A stretch of DNA of 7,385 bases from Acidimicrobiaceae bacterium (GTDB lineage: Bacteria; Actinomycetota; Acidimicrobiia; Acidimicrobiales; RAAP-2), in assembly GCA_003135595.1 (NCBI GenBank), contig PLCI01000174.1, positions 1-7,385 on the forward strand. Direction: 5' to 3'. The notes under the pieces were generated by a model, which was not told the origin of the DNA, ran no database searches, and saw only the letters and a program-made list of their open reading frames with translations. The position numbers were made by a program, and so were the translations under genes. Positions 1-5,262 of the stretch are shown piece by piece (positions within the stretch are counted from its first letter, which is position 1; every line of letters starts with the position of its first letter).

Positions 1-107
1 GGGATCCCGCTGCCGGTCGCACCCCCGAGGGGGTCGTTGATCGAGGTGAAGACGACGGGACTCGAGGACGTGCCGACGGCGTCCAGGGTGCCCTCGACGG
101 TGATCGC
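1..107 (-). repeat. Direct repeat copy B (107 bp, identical to 661-767)
   Basis: Every base from 1 to 107 equals 661-767; the match ends sharply at 108 (a versus g). The offset of 660 bp is 220 codons, so both copies are read in the same frame and encode ITVEGTLDAVGTSSSPVVFT and the residues after it (about 603-637 here). The left limit is the window edge, so the repeat may be longer. Confidence 0.97.
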
Positions 108-1913
108 AGGAACACTGGTGTTGTAGCCGTGGCAGAGCCCTGGGACGGAGACGTCACCCTTCATCACGGTCCCCGCAGCGACCTGGACCGTCACCCCCGC
201 TGGGATGTCGAATCCTGCACATGCTCCGACTGCCCAGGAAGCGCTCTGGGGTTGCAGTGTCGAGCTGGTGCCAACGTGTCCCCAGAGGTAAAAGATCGGA
301 CTTGCGCCCGTCGCCGAGTTCCCAGACAAAAGGCCGAGGTCAAGTGTCGGGGAGCCGACGACGTAGGCAAAGCTCGTTGCACCGAGCACCGAGTTGTCCT
401 CGACAGTGACGGTGCCGGCGCCATCGAAGAAGACGCCATAGCCGTCGTTGCTGAAGTGGTCCGACGTGATCGAAGTGCTCGTGCCTGCGCCGCCCGTCGC
501 GTAGATGCCGTCCAACGTGTTGTCGATTGCCGAGTGGTCGACGACGTCAAGAGAGCCAGAGGAGGTGATGGCGGTCGACGCGTAGTCGATTGTCGCGTTG
601 TCGGTATGGAGGGAGCCTGCTGCGGCCGCAACATCGATCCCTCCCCAGTCACCAGCCGCGGGGATCCCGCTGCCGGTCGCACCCCCGAGGGGGTCGTTGA
701 TCGAGGTGAAGACGACGGGACTCGAGGACGTGCCGACGGCGTCCAGGGTGCCCTCGACGGTGATCGCGTCGCTTGAGCTGAACTTCAGAATCACCCCGGC
801 GTCGATGCTGACTGTGACCCCCGAGGGTACGTCCATACTGCAACTCACAACGTATGTGCCCGCGAGGATCATGCTGTCGCCGGTGATCGAGCCCGAGCAC
901 GGCGTGAGCGCGACGGAGAACGCGAACTTGTCCGCTAGCAGCGTCGCCGACGTGCCGGCCGGGGTCGTGACCGTGATGTCAACGGTCCCCTGTGCATGCG
1001 CAGGACTGAGCGCCGTGATCTTGGTGCTCGTGTCCGAGGTGATCGTCGCAGCGGTGCCACCGAAGCTGATCTTGGTCGCACCTTCGAGGTTCATCCCGGA
1101 GATGGTGACGACCGCCCCTCCAGCGAGCGATCCGGCCCCAGGGCTGATCGAGGTGATGGACGGGGTGCGGAGCACGCTGAGGACGAAGGACTGCTTCGCC
1201 GGGTGCCCGATGCCGTTGGTGGCCGTGACAGTGACGGGAAAGGTCCCCGACGAGCCAGCCTTCCCGGACAACATCCCGGACTTAGAGAGTGTGATGCCGC
1301 TTGGCAGCGCTCCGAACTTTGCGATCATGGGCGCAGGGACACCCGTTGCTTTGACGGTGAAGGATGCGAACACGCCAAAGATGAATGTCGCTTTGTTGGC
1401 TGACGTGATCACCGGAGCGACCGTCTTCAGGGTGGTGACCGTGACCTTGGCGGCTTTCGCGTAGTGCTTGTTCGAGTCGTGGGCAAACAGCGAGAACGAG
1501 TACGTCGTGTTGGACAGGAGCTTGGTGACAGTGAACTGCGTGGCGGGCGCGGCGACGTCGGCCACAAGCGCTCCCTTCGTCGGCGACGAGGGGGCAGTTC
1601 CTCCCTTCGCCTGGCGGATCAGTACGGCAGCGAACAGTGCGGACGAGGGGTTCTTCCAGGTGAGCGTGAACGCGTCATATGTGATGGAGGTTGCCTTGAG
1701 CTTCGTCACCGGGCCTGGCGCAGTTGACGTCCCCACTGTGGAGAGCGGCGGCTGGTGCTGACGGGGTGGGAGCGACCGCAGGGAGGGCCGTGACAGTACG
1801 TGTTGAGACTGAAGGCGTGCGCTCACCGCCTGCACGGGACCGGCTTGGAGGAGCAAGAGGCTCGATACACCTAGCGACAGGATGGCCACCAGCCGGAGCC
1901 ATTGCCTGGACAC
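1..1913 (-). CDS. Secreted FnIII / Ig-like / IPT-TIG / parallel beta-helix surface protein, 3'-partial
   Basis: A minus-strand frame stays open from GTG at 1911-1913 to the left edge, giving 637 residues with no stop, so the C-terminus is missing. Residues 1-29 are a clear signal peptide: arginines at 3 and 7, a hydrophobic core and a VQA cleavage site. A Pro/Arg-rich linker follows. Residues about 68-158 look like a fibronectin type III domain (FTLTWKNP, NTTYSFSLFAHD). Residues about 162-246 resemble a putative-Ig/cadherin-like domain (LPSGITLS, SGTFPVTVTATN). Residues about 249-336 are IPT/TIG (ITSISPGAGSLAGGAVVTI, then ISFGGTAA). From about 340 a right-handed parallel beta-helix begins, with the family hallmark GDWGGI near 423. 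The start was chosen because GGGGGGG (1920-1926) sits 6 bases upstream; GTG at 1926-1928 would add five residues but lacks such a site. The protein is probably exported and acts in adhesion or glycan contact; no catalytic residues or anchor are visible. It is visibly more A/T-rich than the other genes here, which may hint at transfer or only at its Thr/Ser/Ala-rich composition. Confidence 0.85.
   Translation of the reverse strand, partial: MSRQWLRLVAILSLGVSSLLLLQAGPVQAVSARLQSQHVLSRPSLRSLPPRQHQPPLSTVGTSTAPGPVTKLKATSITYDAFTLTWKNPSSALFAAVLIRQAKGGTAPSSPTKGALVADVAAPATQFTVTKLLSNTTYSFSLFAHDSNKHYAKAAKVTVTTLKTVAPVITSANKATFIFGVFASFTVKATGVPAPMIAKFGALPSGITLSKSGMLSGKAGSSGTFPVTVTATNGIGHPAKQSFVLSVLRTPSITSISPGAGSLAGGAVVTISGMNLEGATKISFGGTAATITSDTSTKITALSPAHAQGTVDITVTTPAGTSATLLADKFAFSVALTPCSGSITGDSMILAGTYVVSCSMDVPSGVTVSIDAGVILKFSSSDAITVEGTLDAVGTSSSPVVFTSINDPLGGATGSGIPAAGDWGGIDVAAAAGSLHTDNATIDYASTAITSSGSLDVVDHSAIDNTLDGIYATGGAGTSTSITSDHFSNDGYGVFFDGAGTVTVEDNSVLGATSFAYVVGSPTLDLGLLSGNSATGASPIFYLWGHVGTSSTLQPQSASWAVGACAGFDIPAGVTVQVAAGTVMKGDVSVPGLCHGYNTSVPAITVEGTLDAVGTSSSPVVFTSINDPLGGATGSGI
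661..767 (-). repeat. Direct repeat copy A (107 bp, identical to 1-107)
   Basis: This internal copy encodes about residues 383-418 of the beta-helix protein and leads straight into GDWGGI. The protein before each copy is alike only at the amino-acid level (VPSGVTVSIDAGVI versus IPAGVTVQVAAGTV), while the repeat itself has no base changes even at synonymous sites. This points to recent duplication or gene conversion, or to an assembly effect. Confidence 0.97.
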
Positions 1914-1940
1914 ACGCCACCCCCCCACCGAGAAGGGGAA

Positions 1941-1974
1941 ATGTTACCGACTCCCCAGCATTTGCCTGATCAGG
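1941..1974 (-). promoter_or_regulatory. Candidate promoter of the surface-protein gene
   Basis: On the minus strand TAACAT (1946-1941) fits an actinobacterial TAnnnT -10 box and lies 27 bases before the chosen GTG. No standard TTGACA -35 is present. Its place is taken by the TGATCAGG palindrome (1972-1965), which ends about 18 bases upstream of the -10 box. That position suits an operator or activator site. This is inferred from spacing alone. Confidence 0.35.
1955..1974 (-). repeat. Double-palindrome element, copy 1
   Basis: Read on the minus strand this is CCTGATCAGGCAAATGCTGG. It joins the perfect palindrome CCTGATCAGG to GCAAATGC (GCA-AA-TGC). It lies at the -35 position of the candidate surface-protein promoter. 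Copy 3 shares its core, and both copies are followed by GAGTCG and an A/T-rich -10-like stretch. Confidence 0.7.
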
Positions 1975-2070
1975 ACCTCGCAGGGGGAAAGCGCCTGACC
2001 GGCCACCCGCCCGTGGAGTGACCCCCTCCTTTCCCGGCAACGTGTCGGACCGGATTCGAGCGCGAGCGCT

Positions 2071-2089
2071 GCAAAATGCCTGATCAAGG
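2071..2089 (-). repeat. Double-palindrome element, copy 2 (diverged)
   Basis: The minus strand reads CCTTGATCAGGCATTTTGC. The TGATCAGGCA half is kept, and the second arm is GCATTTTGC with one extra T. Unlike copies 1 and 3 it has no GAGTCG and no -10-like sequence after it, so it may be an auxiliary binding site and not part of a promoter. Confidence 0.6.
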
Positions 2090-2139
2090 TTGCGTCAGCC
2101 GTCCGAATGCAGCTGAATCTGGCGATCCCGCCTCGGCGC

Positions 2140-2158
2140 ATGTTCCCGAAATGTTCCC
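2140..2158. promoter_or_regulatory. Tandem ATGTTCCC direct repeat, one helical turn apart
   Basis: ATGTTCCC occurs at 2140-2147 and again at 2151-2158, an 11-bp period that would put two identical half-sites on the same DNA face. A related ATGTTACC lies at 1941-1948 and overlaps the candidate -10 box of the surface-protein gene. The arrangement suggests a regulator site; no specific regulator is recognised. Confidence 0.35.
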
Positions 2159-2195
2159 ATTTCTGAATTTCGAAGCGTTCATAACACGACTCGAG

Positions 2196-2214
2196 CCAGC
2201 ATTTGCCCTGATCA
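2196..2214 (-). repeat. Double-palindrome element, copy 3
   Basis: The minus strand reads TGATCAGGGCAAATGCTGG, the same as copy 1 except for one extra G. Similarity continues beyond it: CTC-GAGTCG-TGTTATGA here against GGAGTCG-GTAACAT at copy 1, so a promoter-sized module seems duplicated. It begins 7 bases beyond the 3' end of the tRNA-Ala gene. Confidence 0.7.
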
Positions 2215-2221
2215 AAATGGG

Positions 2222-2295
2222 TGGAGACGATGGGACTCGAACCCACGACCCCCTGCTTGCAAAGCAGGTGCTCTAGCCAACTGAGCTACGTCCCC
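2222..2295 (-). tRNA. tRNA-Ala(UGC)
   Basis: A complete 74-nt cloverleaf can be drawn on the minus strand. The acceptor is GGGGACG with CGTCTCC (one G-U pair) and discriminator A. The D stem is GCTC/GAGC. The anticodon stem CCTGC/GCAGG has loop TTTGCAA, giving anticodon TGC at 2261-2259. The variable loop is 5 nt. The T arm is GTGGG-TTCGAGT-CCCAT. CCA is not encoded precisely: the discriminator is followed by CCCA, so the tail is probably added by tRNA nucleotidyltransferase. The gene lies 78 bases after the DinB stop codon on the same strand. TAGCCT (2314-2309) is a weak -10 candidate for a promoter of its own. Confidence 0.97.
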
Positions 2296-2336
2296 GGGAC
2301 GCTCAAGGCTACGCGATCGCGTTCACCTCAGACTCG

Positions 2337-2351
2337 CTGGCGACCCGCCAG
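2337..2351 (-). terminator. Candidate hairpin terminator after the DUF2252-ctaG-DinB operon
   Basis: CTGGCG and CGCCAG form a perfect 6-bp stem with a 3-base loop, starting 22 bases past the DinB stop codon and before tRNA-Ala. No T-run follows it. Terminators without a U-tract are reported in high-GC actinobacteria, but the stem is short, so the call is tentative. Confidence 0.35.
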
Positions 2352-2373
2352 ACCGGGATCGAGTGCGCGCGAC

Positions 2374-2847
2374 CTACTCGCCCGTGGTCCCATCAAGCAG
2401 CTCGCGAACGGCATCGGCATGCCCTGCGTGCCGAGCCGTCTCGTTGAGCAGGTGCAGGAGCACCCAGCGGAGATCCGTCCCCTCTTCTCTCTGGCAGGGC
2501 ACGTCGAGCGACGCGAGCGATCGGACGGTCCGGTCCGTCGACGCCGCCCTCGCGCGGTAGCGAGCGAGCGCGTCGGGGACGGTCAGCGTGTCGTCAGGCG
2601 TGAACTCCTCCTCGCGGCGCTCGGTCGGCTCGCCGAGGAAGCCCCCATCGATCCAGCGCCACTCCACGTTCGTCAAATGATTCACGATGCCGAGAAGCGA
2701 CAGCAGGCGCCCCTCCGGTCGCCAGTGAGCGCCCTGTTCATCGACACCTTCGACCTTGCGAACCACCGCTCCCCGCAGGTACGCGAGCCACGCGAGCAGC
2801 AACTCGCGCTCATCGATCGATCCCCCCGGGAGCTGGACCAGGGTCAC
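2374..2847 (-). CDS. DinB superfamily protein, DUF664-like
   Basis: This 157-residue protein has the size and layout of the DUF664/DinB four-helix family. Conserved features are NHLTNVEWRW (56-65), where His57 fits the first metal ligand, and HLLNETARHAGHADAVREL (132-150), where His140 and His143 fit the remaining ligands. A closing LDGTTGE tail resembles the usual LDG-TG ending. DinB-fold proteins bind a divalent metal; some are bacillithiol-, mycothiol- or glutathione-linked transferases, but the substrate of this one cannot be read from sequence. The start is GTG at 2847-2845, whose last two bases belong to the ctaG stop codon (GTGA), so translation is probably coupled. It is the last gene of the operon; the stop is TAG. 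No N-terminal signal or membrane segment is seen, so it is likely cytoplasmic. Confidence 0.87.
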   Translation of the reverse strand: MTLVQLPGGSIDERELLLAWLAYLRGAVVRKVEGVDEQGAHWRPEGRLLSLLGIVNHLTNVEWRWIDGGFLGEPTERREEEFTPDDTLTVPDALARYRARAASTDRTVRSLASLDVPCQREEGTDLRWVLLHLLNETARHAGHADAVRELLDGTTGE

Positions 2848-3719
2848 GATGCCACCGTCGGAGGGTTCGAGTTCGCCGGACCGGCGGCTGGATCCGCGGA
2901 CGAGTCGCGATCGACGCGCTCGAGCTCGCGCTGCACGTCAACCCACCGAAGGTCTGGCTCATCACTCTCGCCGCCGTCGCCCGCGCGCGCGAAGAGGACG
3001 AATGCGATCGCCCACATCGGGAAGTACGCGCCCAGCTTCGACACGAATCCCGCAAGCTGCTGGTCGAGCAACGGGCTGATGCCCAGGATTCTCACTTGAT
3101 GGGTGAGCGATCCGTACAGGGGGTGGCGGGCGAAGATCCAGACGAAGCTGAGGGACGTGACGACCAGCGACGCGGCAAGGAGGTAGCCGCCCTTCGCCGT
3201 GTTGCTCAGCTTCGGCAGGCCCGGTATCGATCCGAGGACCGGCATCCACAGGACGATCCCTAGTCCAAGCGTCACCGCTATGAAGACGCCACCCGCTTGC
3301 GCTGATGCGGAGCCCCACGAGATGACCGGGGGCAGCAAGGTCATGGTCCCCACCACGGTCACGACGACGATGGCGACGGCGGGGTGGACCAGCGTGCGCA
3401 CCACTCGATCGACCGTTCGGTGTCGCGTGAGCCCCGCGATGAGCAGGTCTGGCAGGCCGCCGAGGAGGAGGGGTGCGACGGCCAGCATCAGGACCAGTCG
3501 CTGCACGACGACCGCCGTGATCGAGACGTGTGCGGCCAGGTCGCCGAGCGGCCAGGCGCACACGACGTAGACGAGGACCGTCGCCGCGGCGAAGCGGCGC
3601 TGCTCGGACCGACTCACCGCGAACGTATCGCGACGCGTGACGACGAGGTACGCGCCGGCTGCCACTGCAAGCGCGCCGACGAGCGCAGGATGCCAGGTGA
3701 GCGGGGAGAGCGCCTTCAC
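2844..3719 (-). CDS. ctaG: CtaG-type (Caa3_CtaG) cytochrome c oxidase assembly membrane protein
   Basis: This 291-residue protein has about seven membrane segments (roughly 12-27, 44-62, 66-89, 112-130, 143-163, 178-198, 225-245) and a charged cytoplasmic-type tail after 246. Family landmarks of the Caa3_CtaG group are visible: WPLGDLAAHVS (56-66), VQRLVLM near 72, and HPLYGSL (199-205) leading to DQQLAG (219-224). Bacillus CtaG of this family is needed to build the caa3-type oxidase, probably at the copper-insertion step; it is unrelated to Cox11, which shares the name. The GTG start at 3719-3717 overlaps the DUF2252 stop (GTGA), and its own TGA overlaps the DinB start. No oxidase subunit gene is in the window, so the link to respiration rests on family membership alone. 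Confidence 0.88.
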   Translation of the reverse strand: MKALSPLTWHPALVGALAVAAGAYLVVTRRDTFAVSRSEQRRFAAATVLVYVVCAWPLGDLAAHVSITAVVVQRLVLMLAVAPLLLGGLPDLLIAGLTRHRTVDRVVRTLVHPAVAIVVVTVVGTMTLLPPVISWGSASAQAGGVFIAVTLGLGIVLWMPVLGSIPGLPKLSNTAKGGYLLAASLVVTSLSFVWIFARHPLYGSLTHQVRILGISPLLDQQLAGFVSKLGAYFPMWAIAFVLFARAGDGGESDEPDLRWVDVQRELERVDRDSSADPAAGPANSNPPTVAS

Positions 3720-5122
3720 GTCTCGGTCGCGACGACCCTTCCCGAGCCGATCGCGTCGGTGAGCGCGGCGTGGTCGGAGCGGTTCCTCGCGACATAGGCG
3801 AGCGCGAACGACGCGATCGCCCGATCGAAGGCGTCGGACTTGCCCAGGTAGCTCGAGATGGCGAAGCGGTCGCCTGATCTCGCGTGGGCGCGTGCCAGCG
3901 TCCAGCCGCAGACCTGTGCATATGAGCCCAGGAGCGGGGCCGTGAACCGCAGGACGTCCGCGGACGCCTTGCCGTCGAAGAGCTGACGGACGTAGAAGTG
4001 CCGGTCCGATCCTGTCTCGTCCGCGGCGTCAAGCCAGCCGAGGAACTCGTCGGGCGTCGCTTGGACCAGCTGCTGGCCGGCGACGACTCGCTGGCCCGCA
4101 GTCGGGAGCTTGGAGGGGCCGAGGAAGGGCTCGAGCACCGAGTCGGTGGCCTCCTTGATCTGCAGGAAGAACGGATCTGCGCCGCCGCGCCCGAGCAGGA
4201 GCACGACGAAGCACCTGGTCCCCACCGAACCGACGCCCACCACCTTTCGCGCGGCGTCGATCGGCGTGAACTGGTGCAGCAGGTGCCGGCGGTCGAGGGG
4301 CAACGTCGACTCGTAGCCGCGCAGGATGTCGACCAAGAACCCGTAGGCGGTCGCCGCGTTGGGCGGTTCGGCCAGCTCGCGCATCGGGACGAGCAGTGGC
4401 GGATCAGACCGGATCCTGGGCCCGTCGTCGGTGTCCACGACCAGCTTCTCGTAGGCCCGGCGGGGATGGCGTGACCGCGCGCGCTCGAGGATGCCCTGCG
4501 TGTGGCGCGCTGCCTCGTCGGAGAGCGAGCCATCGAGGTCCTCGAGTGCGTTCTCGACGTCGAGGTGCGCGTACCAGACGTCGAGCGTCGAAGCCCGGGC
4601 GAATCGCCGCATCGCCTCGCGGTAGCTCCGCACCGCCCCCAGCACCGCGCGCTCCTGACCGCCGCGAGTGAGGTCGAGGCCGTCGCCCGCGACCGCGACC
4701 GATGCCGCGAGGCGCTTCAGATCCCACTCGAACGGTCCGGGGTGGGTCTCGTCGAAGTCGTTGACGTCGAAGACGAGCCGTCGTTCGGGCGAGTAAAAGA
4801 CGCCGAAGTTCGAGAGGTGCGCGTCGCCGCACAGCTGGACATAGAGATCCGTGGACGGACCGAACGACAGGTCGGCAGCCATGATCGCGGCCGCTCCTCG
4901 CAAGAAGCTGAACCTGTCGGCGGCCATGCGCTGGTAGCGGAGCCAGAGGAGGTCTTCGAGCCGTCCTTCGCCTTGGACCTCGAGCACCGCAACGGGGTCG
5001 AAGCCCTCGGGACGGTCCGCGAGGTCCGCGTGCGCGGTCCTCGGCACGAGCTCGCGCTGCGCCTTGCCACGCACCGTGGACACGGCCGTGTTCGGGACCT
5101 GGGCTCCACCGGCGGTGGTCAT
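3716..5122 (-). CDS. DUF2252 family protein with kinase-like catalytic motifs
   Basis: This 468-residue protein is full length for DUF2252. Motifs in order: RFSFLRG (70-76), CGDAHLSNFG (98-107), VFDVNDFDET (117-126), FEWDLKRLA (131-139), VGVGSVGTRC (295-304), QIKEA (321-325), FYVRQLFDGK (376-385), LARAHARSGD (409-418) and YLGKSDAFD (425-433). GDAHLSN and NDFDE resemble the catalytic loop and metal-binding DFD of aminoglycoside phosphotransferase/protein-kinase-like enzymes, so ATP-dependent phosphotransfer is plausible. No substrate is established for the family that I can name. No signal peptide is visible, so it should be cytoplasmic. The ATG at 5122-5120 has GAGGGGG (5134-5128) five bases upstream, a strong ribosome site. 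It is the first gene of the operon and its TGA overlaps the ctaG GTG. Confidence 0.9.
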   Translation of the reverse strand: MTTAGGAQVPNTAVSTVRGKAQRELVPRTAHADLADRPEGFDPVAVLEVQGEGRLEDLLWLRYQRMAADRFSFLRGAAAIMAADLSFGPSTDLYVQLCGDAHLSNFGVFYSPERRLVFDVNDFDETHPGPFEWDLKRLAASVAVAGDGLDLTRGGQERAVLGAVRSYREAMRRFARASTLDVWYAHLDVENALEDLDGSLSDEAARHTQGILERARSRHPRRAYEKLVVDTDDGPRIRSDPPLLVPMRELAEPPNAATAYGFLVDILRGYESTLPLDRRHLLHQFTPIDAARKVVGVGSVGTRCFVVLLLGRGGADPFFLQIKEATDSVLEPFLGPSKLPTAGQRVVAGQQLVQATPDEFLGWLDAADETGSDRHFYVRQLFDGKASADVLRFTAPLLGSYAQVCGWTLARAHARSGDRFAISSYLGKSDAFDRAIASFALAYVARNRSDHAALTDAIGSGRVVATET

Positions 5123-5127
5123 GACGT

Positions 5128-5169
5128 CCCCCTCGCACGATCCGTCCGCGACGGCTCGCCGCGAGTCTA
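5128..5169 (-). promoter_or_regulatory. Ribosome site and candidate -10 box of the DUF2252-ctaG-DinB operon
   Basis: On the minus strand GAGGGGG (5134-5128) is a good Shine-Dalgarno site 5 bases from the ATG. TAGACT (5169-5164) fits TAnnnT and would give a leader of roughly 35 bases. No TTGACA-like -35 is found. The ribosome site is secure; the -10 call is weak. Confidence 0.4.
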
Positions 5170-5250
5170 CGACCGCCTCGACTCGCCGTCCCGAGCCGAC
5201 GTCGCCTGGCGAGACGCGCAGCGCCCGCGGGCGGTCGCTCGCACCATTAC

Positions 5251-5262
5251 TAGTCTCGCGCG
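5251..5262 (+). promoter_or_regulatory. Candidate -10 box for a leaderless thioesterase transcript
   Basis: TAGTCT (5251-5256) fits the actinobacterial TAnnnT -10 consensus and ends only 6 bases before the GTG at 5263. No purine-rich ribosome site lies in front of that GTG. This spacing puts the transcription start at or next to the start codon, as in leaderless actinobacterial mRNAs. A -35 box is not evident. Confidence 0.45.

Larger units (their letters stand above)
1914..2221. other. Noncoding regulatory block between surface-protein gene and tRNA-Ala
   Basis: No convincing gene lies in these 308 bases. They hold three copies of a double-palindrome element (1955-1974, 2071-2089, 2196-2214), a tandem ATGTTCCC pair (2140-2158), a candidate promoter next to the surface-protein gene, and complementary segments 1985-1991 (GGGAAAG) and 2029-2035 (CTTTCCC) that enclose a smaller CCAC/GTGG hairpin (2003-2016). 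The block lies upstream of the surface-protein gene, so it is most likely that gene's control region. A minus-strand 32-codon ORF at 2182-2084 has no ribosome site and is not called. Confidence 0.6.

Noticed and set aside
1406..1411. A further TGATCA hexamer
   Set aside because: It lies inside coding sequence and lacks the adjoining GCA-nn-TGC arm, so it is probably chance.
598..1464. Long plus-strand ORF (288 codons) opposite the surface-protein gene
   Set aside because: The minus-strand frame gives recognisable signal peptide, FnIII, IPT and GDWGGI motifs. The plus frame has no family features and is its shadow.
2084..2182. 32-codon minus-strand small ORF between element copies 3 and 2, ending inside TGATCA
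   Set aside because: It has an ATG but no ribosome site, no recognisable peptide features and no way to test conservation here.
1944..2246. 100-codon minus-strand ORF running out of tRNA-Ala
   Set aside because: Its N-terminus (MGSSPIVSTH) is translated tRNA sequence, a common false gene call; the rest covers the repeat-rich noncoding block.
2196..2295. tRNA-Ala 3' end as a phage or island attachment site
   Set aside because: No integrase gene and no duplicate of the tRNA 3' end is visible. The nearby repeats do not match the tRNA sequence.
2962..4533. 523-codon minus-strand ORF spanning DUF2252 and ctaG
   Set aside because: It is Arg/Ser/Pro-rich, low-complexity and out of frame with two well-recognised families; a GC-rich shadow.
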